The notes under the pieces are model-generated. The model was not told the DNA's origin. It saw nothing but the letters and a program-made list of their open reading frames with translations, and searched no databases. A program made the position numbers and the translations under genes. Below, one piece after another: positions 5,572 to 11,860 of a DNA stretch of 11,860 nucleotides (the first letter of the stretch is position 1; each line of letters starts with the position of its first letter). Origin of the DNA: Pleomorphomonas sp. T1.2MG-36 (GTDB lineage Bacteria; Pseudomonadota; Alphaproteobacteria; Rhizobiales; Pleomorphomonadaceae); contig NZ_CATNLY010000009.1 of NCBI RefSeq assembly GCF_950100655.1, positions 1 to 11,860 of the forward strand, in the 5' to 3' direction.

Positions 5572-6891
5572 TTACTTGCGGTTCAGGCGCGCGGCGGCCT
5601 GATCGTAGGCGTCGACGGCGGTGCCGAGAGCTTCGTCCACCGGCACGCCGTTGGCAATGTCGGTGAAGGCGGTGCGGAAGGCATCCTGCAGCTGGCTGAA
5701 GGCGACGGTGACCGGGCGGGCCGCGGCGGTGTTGCGCGACTCCCAGGCCGACAGGCGCATGACCGAGGCGGGGAAGGCGTCGAAGGCCGGGTCGGCGTTG
5801 ATCTCGTCGAGCAGGCGGTTGGTGACCGGCAGCTGGTTGAGCGTCTTGAACCAGACGTCGGTGCCCTCGTCGCTCAGCGCGGCGAACTTGGCGAAGTCGG
5901 CGGCGGCGGCCGCGTCGGGGCTGGCCTTGGTGACCGACAGGTACCAGCTGCCGGTGGGCGTTGACGCCTTGCCGTCGGCGAACTTCGGGTGCGGGGCGAT
6001 GCCGAAGTTGATCGACGAGCCGGCGACGGCCGGCACGTTCCAGGTGCCGCCGACGAACATGGCGAGCTGGCCGTTGGTGAACATCTGCGCCGCCTCGCCG
6101 AAGCCGAGCGAGCGGGGGCTGACGTTGTCCTTGTTGAAGAGGTCGGACCACCAGGTGGCGGCCTTGGTCCAGGCGTCGCCGTTGAGATAGCCGTCGGCCG
6201 TTTTGGCGTCGGCCGAGATCAGCTCGCCGCCGAGCGAGCCGCCCAGCGGCTGCAGCTGGTAGAGCTCGCCGAACTGCTCGAAGGCGAAGCCCCAGGGCTT
6301 GGCCTTGCCGCCCTCGCTGCCGGAGACGGCCTTGGCCGCCTCGGCCACCTGCTCGAAGGTCCAGCGGTCGTCGGTGGCGAGCTTGACGATGGCGTCGGGC
6401 TTGGTGGCGCTGTCCTTGGTGAGGCCGTTCGGCGGGGTGATGCCGGCGGCCTTCAGGAGGTCGACGTTGTAGTAGAGCACCTGCGCCGACGAGTTCATCG
6501 GCAGCGAGTAGAGCTTGCCGTCATAGGTGCCGGTGGCGACCGAGGGGCCGACCAGCTTGTCCCTAGCCTCGTCGGCGACAGTGGCGTCGAAGGGCAGGAT
6601 GTAGCCGTTGGCGGCGTAGGAGGCGACGACCGGCGCGTCGGTGTAGATCAGGTCGACGGCGGCGTCGGCCGACTTCAGCCGCATCTCCGACACCTGGAAG
6701 AACTGGTTCCACGGCAGGCTCTGGATTTCCACCTTCACGTCGGCATGCTTGGCCATGTAGGCGGCGGCGACCGCCTCCATCGAGCCCTTGTCGAGGCCCT
6801 CGATCATCAGAACGGTCAGCGTGGTTTCGGCGTGGGCGGTGGCGGTAAGCCCGATCGCCAGAGCAGTGGTCAATAACGGCAGCCGCGTCAT
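5572..6891 (-). CDS. Extracellular sugar-type solute-binding protein (CUT1, SBP family 1)
   Basis: About 439 residues, the usual length for CUT1 binding proteins. It would be exported, capture substrate in the periplasm and deliver it to the permeases. The signal peptide is MTRLPLLTTALAIGLTATAHA with cleavage expected after AHA. The mature protein begins ETTLTVLMIEG, and the family features follow: a DLIYTDAPVVASYAANG stretch, LPMNSSAQVLYYNVDLLKAA (hinge region) and AMFVGGTWNVPAV, typical of the ligand-cleft C-lobe. Start choice: GAGGAG directly abuts an ATG at 6897, giving zero spacing, but lies six bases before the in-frame ATG at 6891, so I prefer 6891; using 6897 would add only two residues (MN). 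Sugar specificity cannot be read from sequence. The neighbouring nucleoside hydrolase suggests a ribosyl compound, which is inference only. Confidence 0.93.
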   Translation of the reverse strand: MTRLPLLTTALAIGLTATAHAETTLTVLMIEGLDKGSMEAVAAAYMAKHADVKVEIQSLPWNQFFQVSEMRLKSADAAVDLIYTDAPVVASYAANGYILPFDATVADEARDKLVGPSVATGTYDGKLYSLPMNSSAQVLYYNVDLLKAAGITPPNGLTKDSATKPDAIVKLATDDRWTFEQVAEAAKAVSGSEGGKAKPWGFAFEQFGELYQLQPLGGSLGGELISADAKTADGYLNGDAWTKAATWWSDLFNKDNVSPRSLGFGEAAQMFTNGQLAMFVGGTWNVPAVAGSSINFGIAPHPKFADGKASTPTGSWYLSVTKASPDAAAAADFAKFAALSDEGTDVWFKTLNQLPVTNRLLDEINADPAFDAFPASVMRLSAWESRNTAAARPVTVAFSQLQDAFRTAFTDIANGVPVDEALGTAVDAYDQAAARLNRK

Positions 6892-6897
6892 GTTCAT

Positions 6898-6903
6898 CTC
6901 CTC
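6898..6903 (-). promoter_or_regulatory. Ribosome-binding site that decides the binding-protein start
   Basis: GAGGAG on the minus strand. It has zero spacing to the ATG at 6897 and six bases to the in-frame ATG at 6891. The second spacing is the workable one. Confidence 0.7.
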
Positions 6904-6919
6904 GGAAGGTTCTTATCTT

Positions 6920-7007
6920 GCGGTACTAGCGGTCCAACGCTTTTGTTTTTTGTAGCGGTACCAGCGATCCAACGTCTTTTTCTTATAGCGGAACGAGCGG
7001 TCCAGTT
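6920..7007 (-). promoter_or_regulatory. Three-copy 20-bp operator-like repeat upstream of the binding-protein gene
   Basis: The gap between the nucleoside hydrolase stop and the binding-protein start holds three direct copies at 6920-6939 (GCGGTACTAGCGGTCCAACG), 6955-6974 (GCGGTACCAGCGATCCAACG) and 6988-7007 (GCGGAACGAGCGGTCCAGTT). Starts are 35 and 33 bp apart, about three helical turns. Each copy is itself two direct half-sites of the form GCGGWMC-N2-GCGRTCC. The stretches between copies are T-rich on the plus strand. On the coding strand each copy is followed by an A-rich hexamer-like element (TATAAG, TACAAA, AGATAA). Likely role: an array of regulator sites controlling the transporter operon. 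No regulator gene is present in the window. Confidence 0.6.
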
Positions 7008-7025
7008 TCTTGGTTTTGCTTGTTT

Positions 7026-8006
7026 TTATTGTCTGTCGGCGATGCGGCGGGCAGCCTCCACCAGCGCATCGGTGACGCGCTTGGCGATGGCGGGGCGGTC
7101 GAGGTCGAGCGCCACGCCGATGCGCGGGCCGCCCTCGGGCGCCCAGGGGCGGCGGTCGGCATCGGTGGCGCCATAGTGCGGGCCGGCGGTGGTGGCCACC
7201 GTCACCGGCAGGCTTTCGATGGCGAACAGCGCGGGGTCGATCAGGAAGGCCAGCGGGCAGGTGTCGTGCAGGGCAGGGCCGGGCACGCGGCCGGCCGCCA
7301 CGTCGCCGGAGCGGTCGGTGTAGAACTGAATGATGTCGGCCACCGGGTTGGCGCCGGGCACGGCGGCGCGGATGCGGGCGAGGTCGTCCCTGTCGAGCCA
7401 GGCGCGGTTGGTGACGTCGAGCCCGAACATGGTGGCCTTGATGCCGGAGGCGAGCACGATGGCGGCGGCCTCCGGATCGGCCCACAGGTTGAACTCGGCG
7501 CGCGGGGTGACGTTGCCGCCGATGAGGCCGCCCCCCATGAACACCAGCTCCTTCACCCTGCCGGCCATCTCGGGGTCGAGCGCCAGCGCCAGGGCGACGT
7601 TGGTCATCGGGCCGAGGACGACCAGCGTGATCTCGCCGGGCGCGGCGTTGACGCGGGCGAGGATCTCCAGCGCCGCGTGGCCGGGCGCCAGCGCGCGGCG
7701 CGGCGGCGGCAGCGTGGCGCCGGTGGAATCGAGCCCGGTGACGCCGTGAAAGGCGGCGGGGAACTCATAGCGATGGATCAGCGGCGCCACGGCGCCGGCA
7801 TGAACGGGAATGGCGGTGCCGAGCGCATCGGCAATGGCGAGCGCGTTGGCCGAGGTGCGCGCGAGCGGCGCATTGCCGCAAACGGCGGTGATCGCCTCGA
7901 TATCGAACGCGCCCGACATCACCGCCAGCGCGATGGCCGCGAAATCGTCATGGCCGGGATCGCAGTCGATGATGAGGCGGCGCCGTGTCGTCGGGGATGT
8001 GTTCAT
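7026..8006 (-). CDS. Inosine-uridine preferring nucleoside hydrolase family protein
   Basis: A 326-residue cytosolic enzyme expected to hydrolyse the N-glycosidic bond of ribonucleosides, giving free base and ribose. Visible family marks: N-terminal calcium/ribose motif IIDCDPGHDD (start of RLIIDCDPGHDDFAAIAL); LVVLGPMTNVALAL, the conserved GPLTN-like segment; LVFMGGG; the substrate segment AEFNLWADPEAA; and the C-terminal active-site LHDTCPLAFL with the His-Asp pair. I chose the ATG at 8006; the frame continues to a TTG at 8018 that would add four residues. Neither start has an obvious ribosome site, so the start is uncertain. It precedes the sugar ABC operon in the same direction but is separated by 128 bp of regulator-like repeats, so it may share a transcript or have its own. 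Substrate preference (purine or pyrimidine) cannot be told. Confidence 0.92.
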   Translation of the reverse strand: MNTSPTTRRRLIIDCDPGHDDFAAIALAVMSGAFDIEAITAVCGNAPLARTSANALAIADALGTAIPVHAGAVAPLIHRYEFPAAFHGVTGLDSTGATLPPPRRALAPGHAALEILARVNAAPGEITLVVLGPMTNVALALALDPEMAGRVKELVFMGGGLIGGNVTPRAEFNLWADPEAAAIVLASGIKATMFGLDVTNRAWLDRDDLARIRAAVPGANPVADIIQFYTDRSGDVAAGRVPGPALHDTCPLAFLIDPALFAIESLPVTVATTAGPHYGATDADRRPWAPEGGPRIGVALDLDRPAIAKRVTDALVEAARRIADRQ

Positions 8007-8018
8007 GGGGCCGAACAA

Positions 8019-8352
8019 TGCGGCGTTTCAGGCGGCGGCAAAACCGATGGTTTGTGCGTTCGGTTGAGTTTGGCTCAAGGGTTTGGGGGGTGAACGGGAG
8101 CGCCCCTTACTGCGCCACAGAGATTTTGATGGGATGGACGGCAACCTCCTACGGCCTAAGTGAGGCGTCCCGCTCCCGGATGAACAAGACGGCACCTTGC
8201 GCCCCATTCCAGACGTTTGGACGTCCATTCGGGTATGCCGAAAGCTGTCGCTTGCTCCGGCGTTCCGCCACCTTTAATTGTGCTGAATGAACGATGGACG
8301 CTAAGTGCATGACAGTTCGTTCCTTCGTTGACGCACGAAGAACGGGATAAGC
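8019..8352. other. Divergent intergenic region with several dyads
   Basis: This 334-bp gap separates the leftward nucleoside hydrolase from the rightward LRR-Roc-COR-TIR gene and must hold promoters for both. I see TTGAG-N5-CTCAA at 8064-8078, GACGT-TTGG-ACGTC at 8212-8225, and a weak promoter candidate for the rightward gene (CTTGCT at 8251-8256, 16-bp spacer, TTTAAT at 8273-8278). The open frame crossing into it from 7985 has no protein-like character and no ribosome site, so I treat the gap as non-coding. Confidence 0.55.
8318..8344 (+). promoter_or_regulatory. Inverted repeat directly before the LRR-Roc-COR-TIR start
   Basis: Arms CGTTCCTTCGT (8318-8328) and ACGAAGAACG (8335-8344) pair fully apart from one bulged C, with a six-base loop TGACGC. 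The right arm ends where the weak ribosome site (GGGA, 8344-8347) begins, five bases before the ATG at 8353. It could be a repressor operator or an mRNA hairpin that limits translation of a potentially toxic protein. Confidence 0.6.
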
Positions 8353-11300
8353 ATGGGAACTGTGGACGGGATCACTTACGGCGACCCAAAATGGCGCATT
8401 GATTCAGCGGCGGCGATGGATGAGGCAGAGCGGCGGATCGCTTTGGTGCTGTCGGACCCTGCGCGGACGACGCTTTTCCTGTCCGACCTGTTCGCCTTAA
8501 GGGAACTCCCCGAGTCCCTTGCCAGATGCACTTATCTGCGAGAGCTTCGTGTCGGTGACGCTGAAGGTCCTGATGGAGTAGTTTACGACGATAGACGACG
8601 GCGTGTGCTCGCCGGTTGGGGGCGTATCGCTAGTCTAGCCGGGCTGCAGAGCCTCGACATCTCGGGGTCCACGATCAGCGATCTGGCTCCGCTGGACGGC
8701 CTGAAAGAGCTGAGGAACCTCAACTGCTCGCAAACCCAGATCAGCGATCTGGCTCCGCTGGCAGACCTGAATGAGCTGCAGAGCCTCGACTGCTCGGGGA
8801 CACAGATCAGCGATCTGGCTCCGCTGGCCGGCCTGAACGAGTTGCAGAGCCTCTACTGCTCGTGGACCCAGATCAGCGATCTGGCTCCGCTGGACGGCCT
8901 GAAAGAGCTGAGGAACCTCTACTGCCGGGCGACCTCGATCAGCGATCTGGCTCCGCTGGCCGGCCTGAACGAGCTGCAGAGCCTCGACTGCTGGTGGACC
9001 GAGATCAGCGATCTGGCTCCGCTGGCCGACCTGAACGAGCTGCAAACCCTCGACTGTTCGGGGACCCAGATCAACGATCTGGCTCCGCTGGCAGGCCTGA
9101 AAGGGCTGCACAGCCTCAACTGCTGGGGGACCCAGATCGGCGATCTGGCTTCGCTGGCAGGCCTGAACGAGCTGCAAACCCTCGACTGTTCGGAGGCCCA
9201 GATCAGCGATCTGGCTCCGCTGGCTGACCTGAAAGGGCTGCACAGCCTCGACTGCTCGGAGGCCCAGATCAGCGATCTGGCTCCGCTGGCTGGCCTGAAA
9301 GGGCTGCAGAGCCTCAACTGCTCGGGGACCCAGATCAGCGATCTGGCTCCGCTGGCCGGCCTGAAAGGGCTGCAGAGCCTCGACTGCTCGCGAACCCAGA
9401 TCAGCGATCTGGCTCCGCTGGCCGGCCTGAAAGGGCTGCAGAGCCTCAACTGCTCGGGGACCCAGATCAGCGATCTGGCTCCGCTGGCCGGCCTGAACGA
9501 GCTGCACAGCCTTAACTGCTCGCGGGCCCAGATCAGCGATGTTTCTTGCCTCAGTTCCTGTCTGATGTTGAGATCGCTGTCGGTGAGTGAGTGCCATCTC
9601 GATATCTTGCCAACTGCTCTCATCTGGTCCGATAGTCTTCTGAAGGTTCGCGCGTCAGGGGCGCGTTTCCCCGGCATTCCGGACGAGATTCTGTCGCAAA
9701 CGGCTTCCGACAGTTGTCTGCAGGACTTGCGCGCCCATCTGACTGACCTAGGCGACGATCCGGACACCTTGGGCGATGTCAAGCTCTCTGTTTTGGGCAA
9801 CGGCCGCATTGGCAAGACGCAGATTTGCAACCGCCTCCGCGATCTCCCCTTCGAGCCTGACGCAGATTCAACCCACGGAGTGGTCCTCAGCACCGCGCCG
9901 ATTCCCGGAAGCGAGTTTGCTTTCAACCTGTGGGACTTCGGCGGTCAGGACATCTATCACGGCACTCACGCGCTGTTTCTCAAGTCGCGCGCCATTTTCC
10001 TGGTGGTCTGGACACCCGAGACAGACAATTACGATACGGTCAAGGATCTGGCGAGCGGCATGATCTCCCGCAACCAGAAACTCGACTGGTGGCTCGACTA
10101 TGTGCGTCGCTATGCAAGTCCTCAATCGCCGCTGATTGTCGTGCAGAACCAGATCGACGTGACGCCCGACAACGGCGAACACCCCGCTGTGGTGGCGCTG
10201 CGCCAGGAGGGCAGGCAGGGCCTTTGCCGGTCGATGGGCTACAGCGCGAAGAACAAGACCGGCCATCCGACGCTGCTCGATAATCTGACGCAGGCGGTGG
10301 CGCGCTTCAATCCGCCGCTGATCGGCAAGGGGCGCAAGGCCGTGATCGCGCATCTGCGCGCGCTGCGTGCCGCGGACGAACGGCGCCCGGCGGCGGAGCG
10401 CGAGCATCGGCTGATGTCACTGGCCGACTTCGAGGCGGAGTGTTCGCGAGCCGGCGGCATCAGCAATCCGCGATTGTTCCTGAATTTTCTGAACAACGCG
10501 GGCGAAGTGTTCTGGCGCGAAGGATGTTTCGACAACAACATCATACTCGACCAAGCCTGGGTACTTGAAGCCGTCTATACCGTCTTTAATCGGGAAAAAT
10601 GCGTGGCCATTTTAACGCAACAGGAGGGACGCTTCAGTTCCGATCTCCTGGATGCTTTGGTTTGGGGATCAGCGGGATATTCGCAAGACGATCAGCGACT
10701 CTTTCTGGAATTCATGGTTTCCGCTGGCATCTGTTTTGAGGTCGGCTCGTATCGGACCTCCAAATATGTCGCCCCGGATTATCTCCCGGCGGAGGACCGT
10801 GCGCGGGATATGTTCCCGTTTGACCGGGGCAATGCGCGTTGTTTGCGGTTTGACAGCTTGCCGCCGCTGCTGATGCGCAATCTGATTTCGCGTGTCGGTC
10901 GAGAGGCGCGCGACCATGCGCACTATTGGCGCAACGGCGCGGTGTATTTCGATGACAAATGGCGCAGCCGGGTGCTGATCGAGCAGTCTTGCAGTCGAGA
11001 CTGGAAGGGGGAGATCTGCATCGTCGCTGAAGGGGGGGATACGCGGAAAGCGATGGATGCGGCGGTCGCTGCGGTTCTAGAGGAAGCGCGACGCCTTGGT
11101 GCCCCCTCGAAGGAGGACTGCCGAATCGATGAGGATTCTCGCATGAGCGCTGGCCCTGACCCTGCCAAACCCACCACCTACTATGTTTCCTACGCCTGGA
11201 ATGACAAAACGGACCCCTCGGAAAATCTCGAGGAGGTTGTCGATGGGCTCTGCGCCGAGGCGACAAAGCGGGGCATTCATGTTCACCGCGACAAGGACGA

Positions 11301-11712
11301 TATCAAACTGAACGGCCGCATCAGCGAATTTATGGCACGGTTGGCGCGTGGAGATCGGATCGTCGTGATCCTGAGCGATCGCTACCTCAAGTCTCGTGCC
11401 TGTATGACCGAGCTGTACGAAATCTGGCTGCAAGCAAGGGCCGAGGATGCGGTCTTTCTTGAAAAGGTGCGGATCTTCACGCATTCCGGCACCAAGATAT
11501 TCACGCCAGTGGATCGGGCAAGACTCGCGAAATACTGGGCGGATTTATACGATGATGAAAAATTCGTCCTCGAATACATGGGCGCGAGCGATCGTGTAAA
11601 CCATCTGGCGCTGAAGAAATTCGCTGCACATGTCGGCGATATACTGACGGTTGTCGCCGATACGCTCCATCCGAGAACACTGGATCAGCTGCTTGACTAC
11701 TGCTTCGACTGA
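8353..11712 (+). CDS. LRR-Roc-COR-TIR protein (bacterial Roco GTPase with TIR effector)
   Basis: A 1119-residue, probably cytosolic, multidomain protein. Residues 1-97 are an N-cap with a degenerate leucine-rich repeat (LRR). Residues 98-405 are fourteen exact 22-residue LRRs, and 406-465 are degenerate repeats ending GIPDEIL. A Roc (Ras of complex) GTPase spans about 475-655: P-loop GNGRIGKT (482-489), switch-I T507, DFGGQ (528-532), G4 NQID (599-602) and G5 SAK (631-633). COR follows at about 688-915, with NIILDQAWVLEAVYTVFN as the hallmark. A TIR domain spans about 941-1100, with YYVSYAW, the DKDDIKLNGR loop, VVILSDRYLKS and CMTE; E1020 is the expected NADase glutamate. Family knowledge: Roco proteins use Roc-COR as a nucleotide-controlled dimerisation switch, and many bacterial TIRs cleave NAD or make signalling nucleotides. 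Inference: an NLR-like immune receptor that acts alone. The start has a weak GGGA site. No partner gene is adjacent. Confidence 0.94.
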   Translation: MGTVDGITYGDPKWRIDSAAAMDEAERRIALVLSDPARTTLFLSDLFALRELPESLARCTYLRELRVGDAEGPDGVVYDDRRRRVLAGWGRIASLAGLQSLDISGSTISDLAPLDGLKELRNLNCSQTQISDLAPLADLNELQSLDCSGTQISDLAPLAGLNELQSLYCSWTQISDLAPLDGLKELRNLYCRATSISDLAPLAGLNELQSLDCWWTEISDLAPLADLNELQTLDCSGTQINDLAPLAGLKGLHSLNCWGTQIGDLASLAGLNELQTLDCSEAQISDLAPLADLKGLHSLDCSEAQISDLAPLAGLKGLQSLNCSGTQISDLAPLAGLKGLQSLDCSRTQISDLAPLAGLKGLQSLNCSGTQISDLAPLAGLNELHSLNCSRAQISDVSCLSSCLMLRSLSVSECHLDILPTALIWSDSLLKVRASGARFPGIPDEILSQTASDSCLQDLRAHLTDLGDDPDTLGDVKLSVLGNGRIGKTQICNRLRDLPFEPDADSTHGVVLSTAPIPGSEFAFNLWDFGGQDIYHGTHALFLKSRAIFLVVWTPETDNYDTVKDLASGMISRNQKLDWWLDYVRRYASPQSPLIVVQNQIDVTPDNGEHPAVVALRQEGRQGLCRSMGYSAKNKTGHPTLLDNLTQAVARFNPPLIGKGRKAVIAHLRALRAADERRPAAEREHRLMSLADFEAECSRAGGISNPRLFLNFLNNAGEVFWREGCFDNNIILDQAWVLEAVYTVFNREKCVAILTQQEGRFSSDLLDALVWGSAGYSQDDQRLFLEFMVSAGICFEVGSYRTSKYVAPDYLPAEDRARDMFPFDRGNARCLRFDSLPPLLMRNLISRVGREARDHAHYWRNGAVYFDDKWRSRVLIEQSCSRDWKGEICIVAEGGDTRKAMDAAVAAVLEEARRLGAPSKEDCRIDEDSRMSAGPDPAKPTTYYVSYAWNDKTDPSENLEEVVDGLCAEATKRGIHVHRDKDDIKLNGRISEFMARLARGDRIVVILSDRYLKSRACMTELYEIWLQARAEDAVFLEKVRIFTHSGTKIFTPVDRARLAKYWADLYDDEKFVLEYMGASDRVNHLALKKFAAHVGDILTVVADTLHPRTLDQLLDYCFD
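8644..9567 (+). repeat. 66-bp tandem repeat array encoding 14 LRR units
   Basis: Fourteen in-frame units of exactly 66 bp without indels. The block ATCAGCGATCTGGCTCCGCT recurs unchanged or nearly so in most units. The protein unit reads LxxLxCSxTQISDLAPLAGLxx; a Cys replaces the usual inner Leu, and Thr or Ala replaces the ladder Asn. Longer duplications show: GACGGCCTGAAAGAGCTGAG occurs at about 8695 and again 198 bp (three units) downstream, and the last four units look like alternating LNCSGT/LDCSRT pairs. The first and last units are the most diverged, as expected for an array growing from within. Confidence 0.93.
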
Positions 11713-11860
11713 CGGGAGGGACGTCTCCACTTTCTCAGGCATCCCCGCCGCGGCCTCGTCGGCGCGATTGCCGGTCGGGAGTATGTGTATCCCGATGCCC
11801 CCTGGCGTCCGGCGCGCCTGCTGGTGCGTGTTTCGAGATTTTGACGCCAAAGCCCCGGTG
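11713..11860. other. Downstream region without a recognisable gene
   Basis: Nothing here supports a named feature. The LRR-Roc-COR-TIR frame continues past its TGA for about 43 more codons to a second in-frame TGA at about 11842-11844, with protein-like content (GREYVYPDAPWRPARL). There is a weak dyad CGGGAGTA/TATCCCG at about 11777-11795 without a T-tract. No terminator was identified. Confidence 0.4.

Noticed and set aside
5989..6876. Plus-strand open frame opposite the binding-protein gene
   Set aside because: Gly/Val/Asp/Leu-rich and without domains; the minus strand has a signal peptide and SBP motifs here.
6913..7485. Minus-strand frame ending in a repeated LDRWYRYKK-like peptide
   Set aside because: The peptide repeats come from the three 20-bp operator-like copies read in one frame, and the rest is antisense or out of frame to the nucleoside hydrolase. 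Non-coding regulatory repeats explain it better.
7985..8290. Small plus-strand gene in the divergent gap
   Set aside because: It begins inside the nucleoside hydrolase on the opposite strand, has no ribosome site, and its Arg/Ser/Cys-rich product matches nothing I know.
8644..9567. Non-coding satellite or CRISPR-like 66-bp array
   Set aside because: The period is a multiple of three with no indels and reads as LRR units within a long ORF that continues into Roc-COR-TIR.
8635..9597. Minus-strand frame with a perfect 22-residue repeat (QRSQIADLGPRAVEALQPFQ-like)
   Set aside because: The periodicity is inherited from the 66-bp LRR repeats on the plus strand, and it covers no more than the LRR part of the Roco gene. 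It looked striking but is a shadow.
11545..11850. Minus-strand frame at the right end
   Set aside because: More than half is antisense to the TIR region of the Roco gene. The remainder is too short and lacks recognisable features.

Overview
The window looks like accessory DNA from a high-GC alphaproteobacterium, probably of the Rhizobiales/Hyphomicrobiales type. That guess rests on strong G/C bias at third codon positions, a CUT1 sugar ABC operon of the kind these genomes carry in large numbers, a HipA toxin of the short alphaproteobacterial type, and many REP-like palindromes built around a GCGAAGGC core. No rRNA, tRNA or species marker is present, so the assignment is an inference.

Region 1 (1-2747): the last 37 codons of an unidentified plus-strand gene, then a plus-strand hipB-hipA toxin-antitoxin pair (593-2139) embedded in a mosaic of REP-like elements. 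Eight palindromes (R1-R8) alternate strictly in orientation: + - + [hipBA] - + - + -. The spacers between them recur as three types. The hipBA cassette interrupts one spacer, and two direct-repeat copies of about 250 bp lie either side of it. hipB has a perfect TATAAT seven bases before its preferred ATG and may be translated from a leaderless mRNA.

Region 2 (2748-8018, minus strand): reading from right to left, a nucleoside hydrolase (IUNH family), a 128-bp gap with three copies of a 20-bp operator-like repeat, a periplasmic sugar-type binding protein, a hairpin with a UUCG loop, two permeases and an ATPase. Tight spacing and a stop/start overlap mark the four transport genes as one operon. 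The set suggests import of a sugar or ribosyl compound coupled to N-glycosidic bond cleavage.

Region 3 (8019-11860, plus strand): a 334-bp divergent gap, then one 1119-residue gene with the order leucine-rich repeats (14 exact 22-residue units) - Roc GTPase - COR - TIR. This is the most notable item in the window: a single-protein, NLR-like receptor with a repeat sensor, a GTPase switch and a probable NAD-cleaving effector, plausibly an abortive-infection or antiphage immune protein. The repeats are almost identical at DNA level and differ mainly at codons for the predicted exposed face. The final 148 bp hold no convincing gene.
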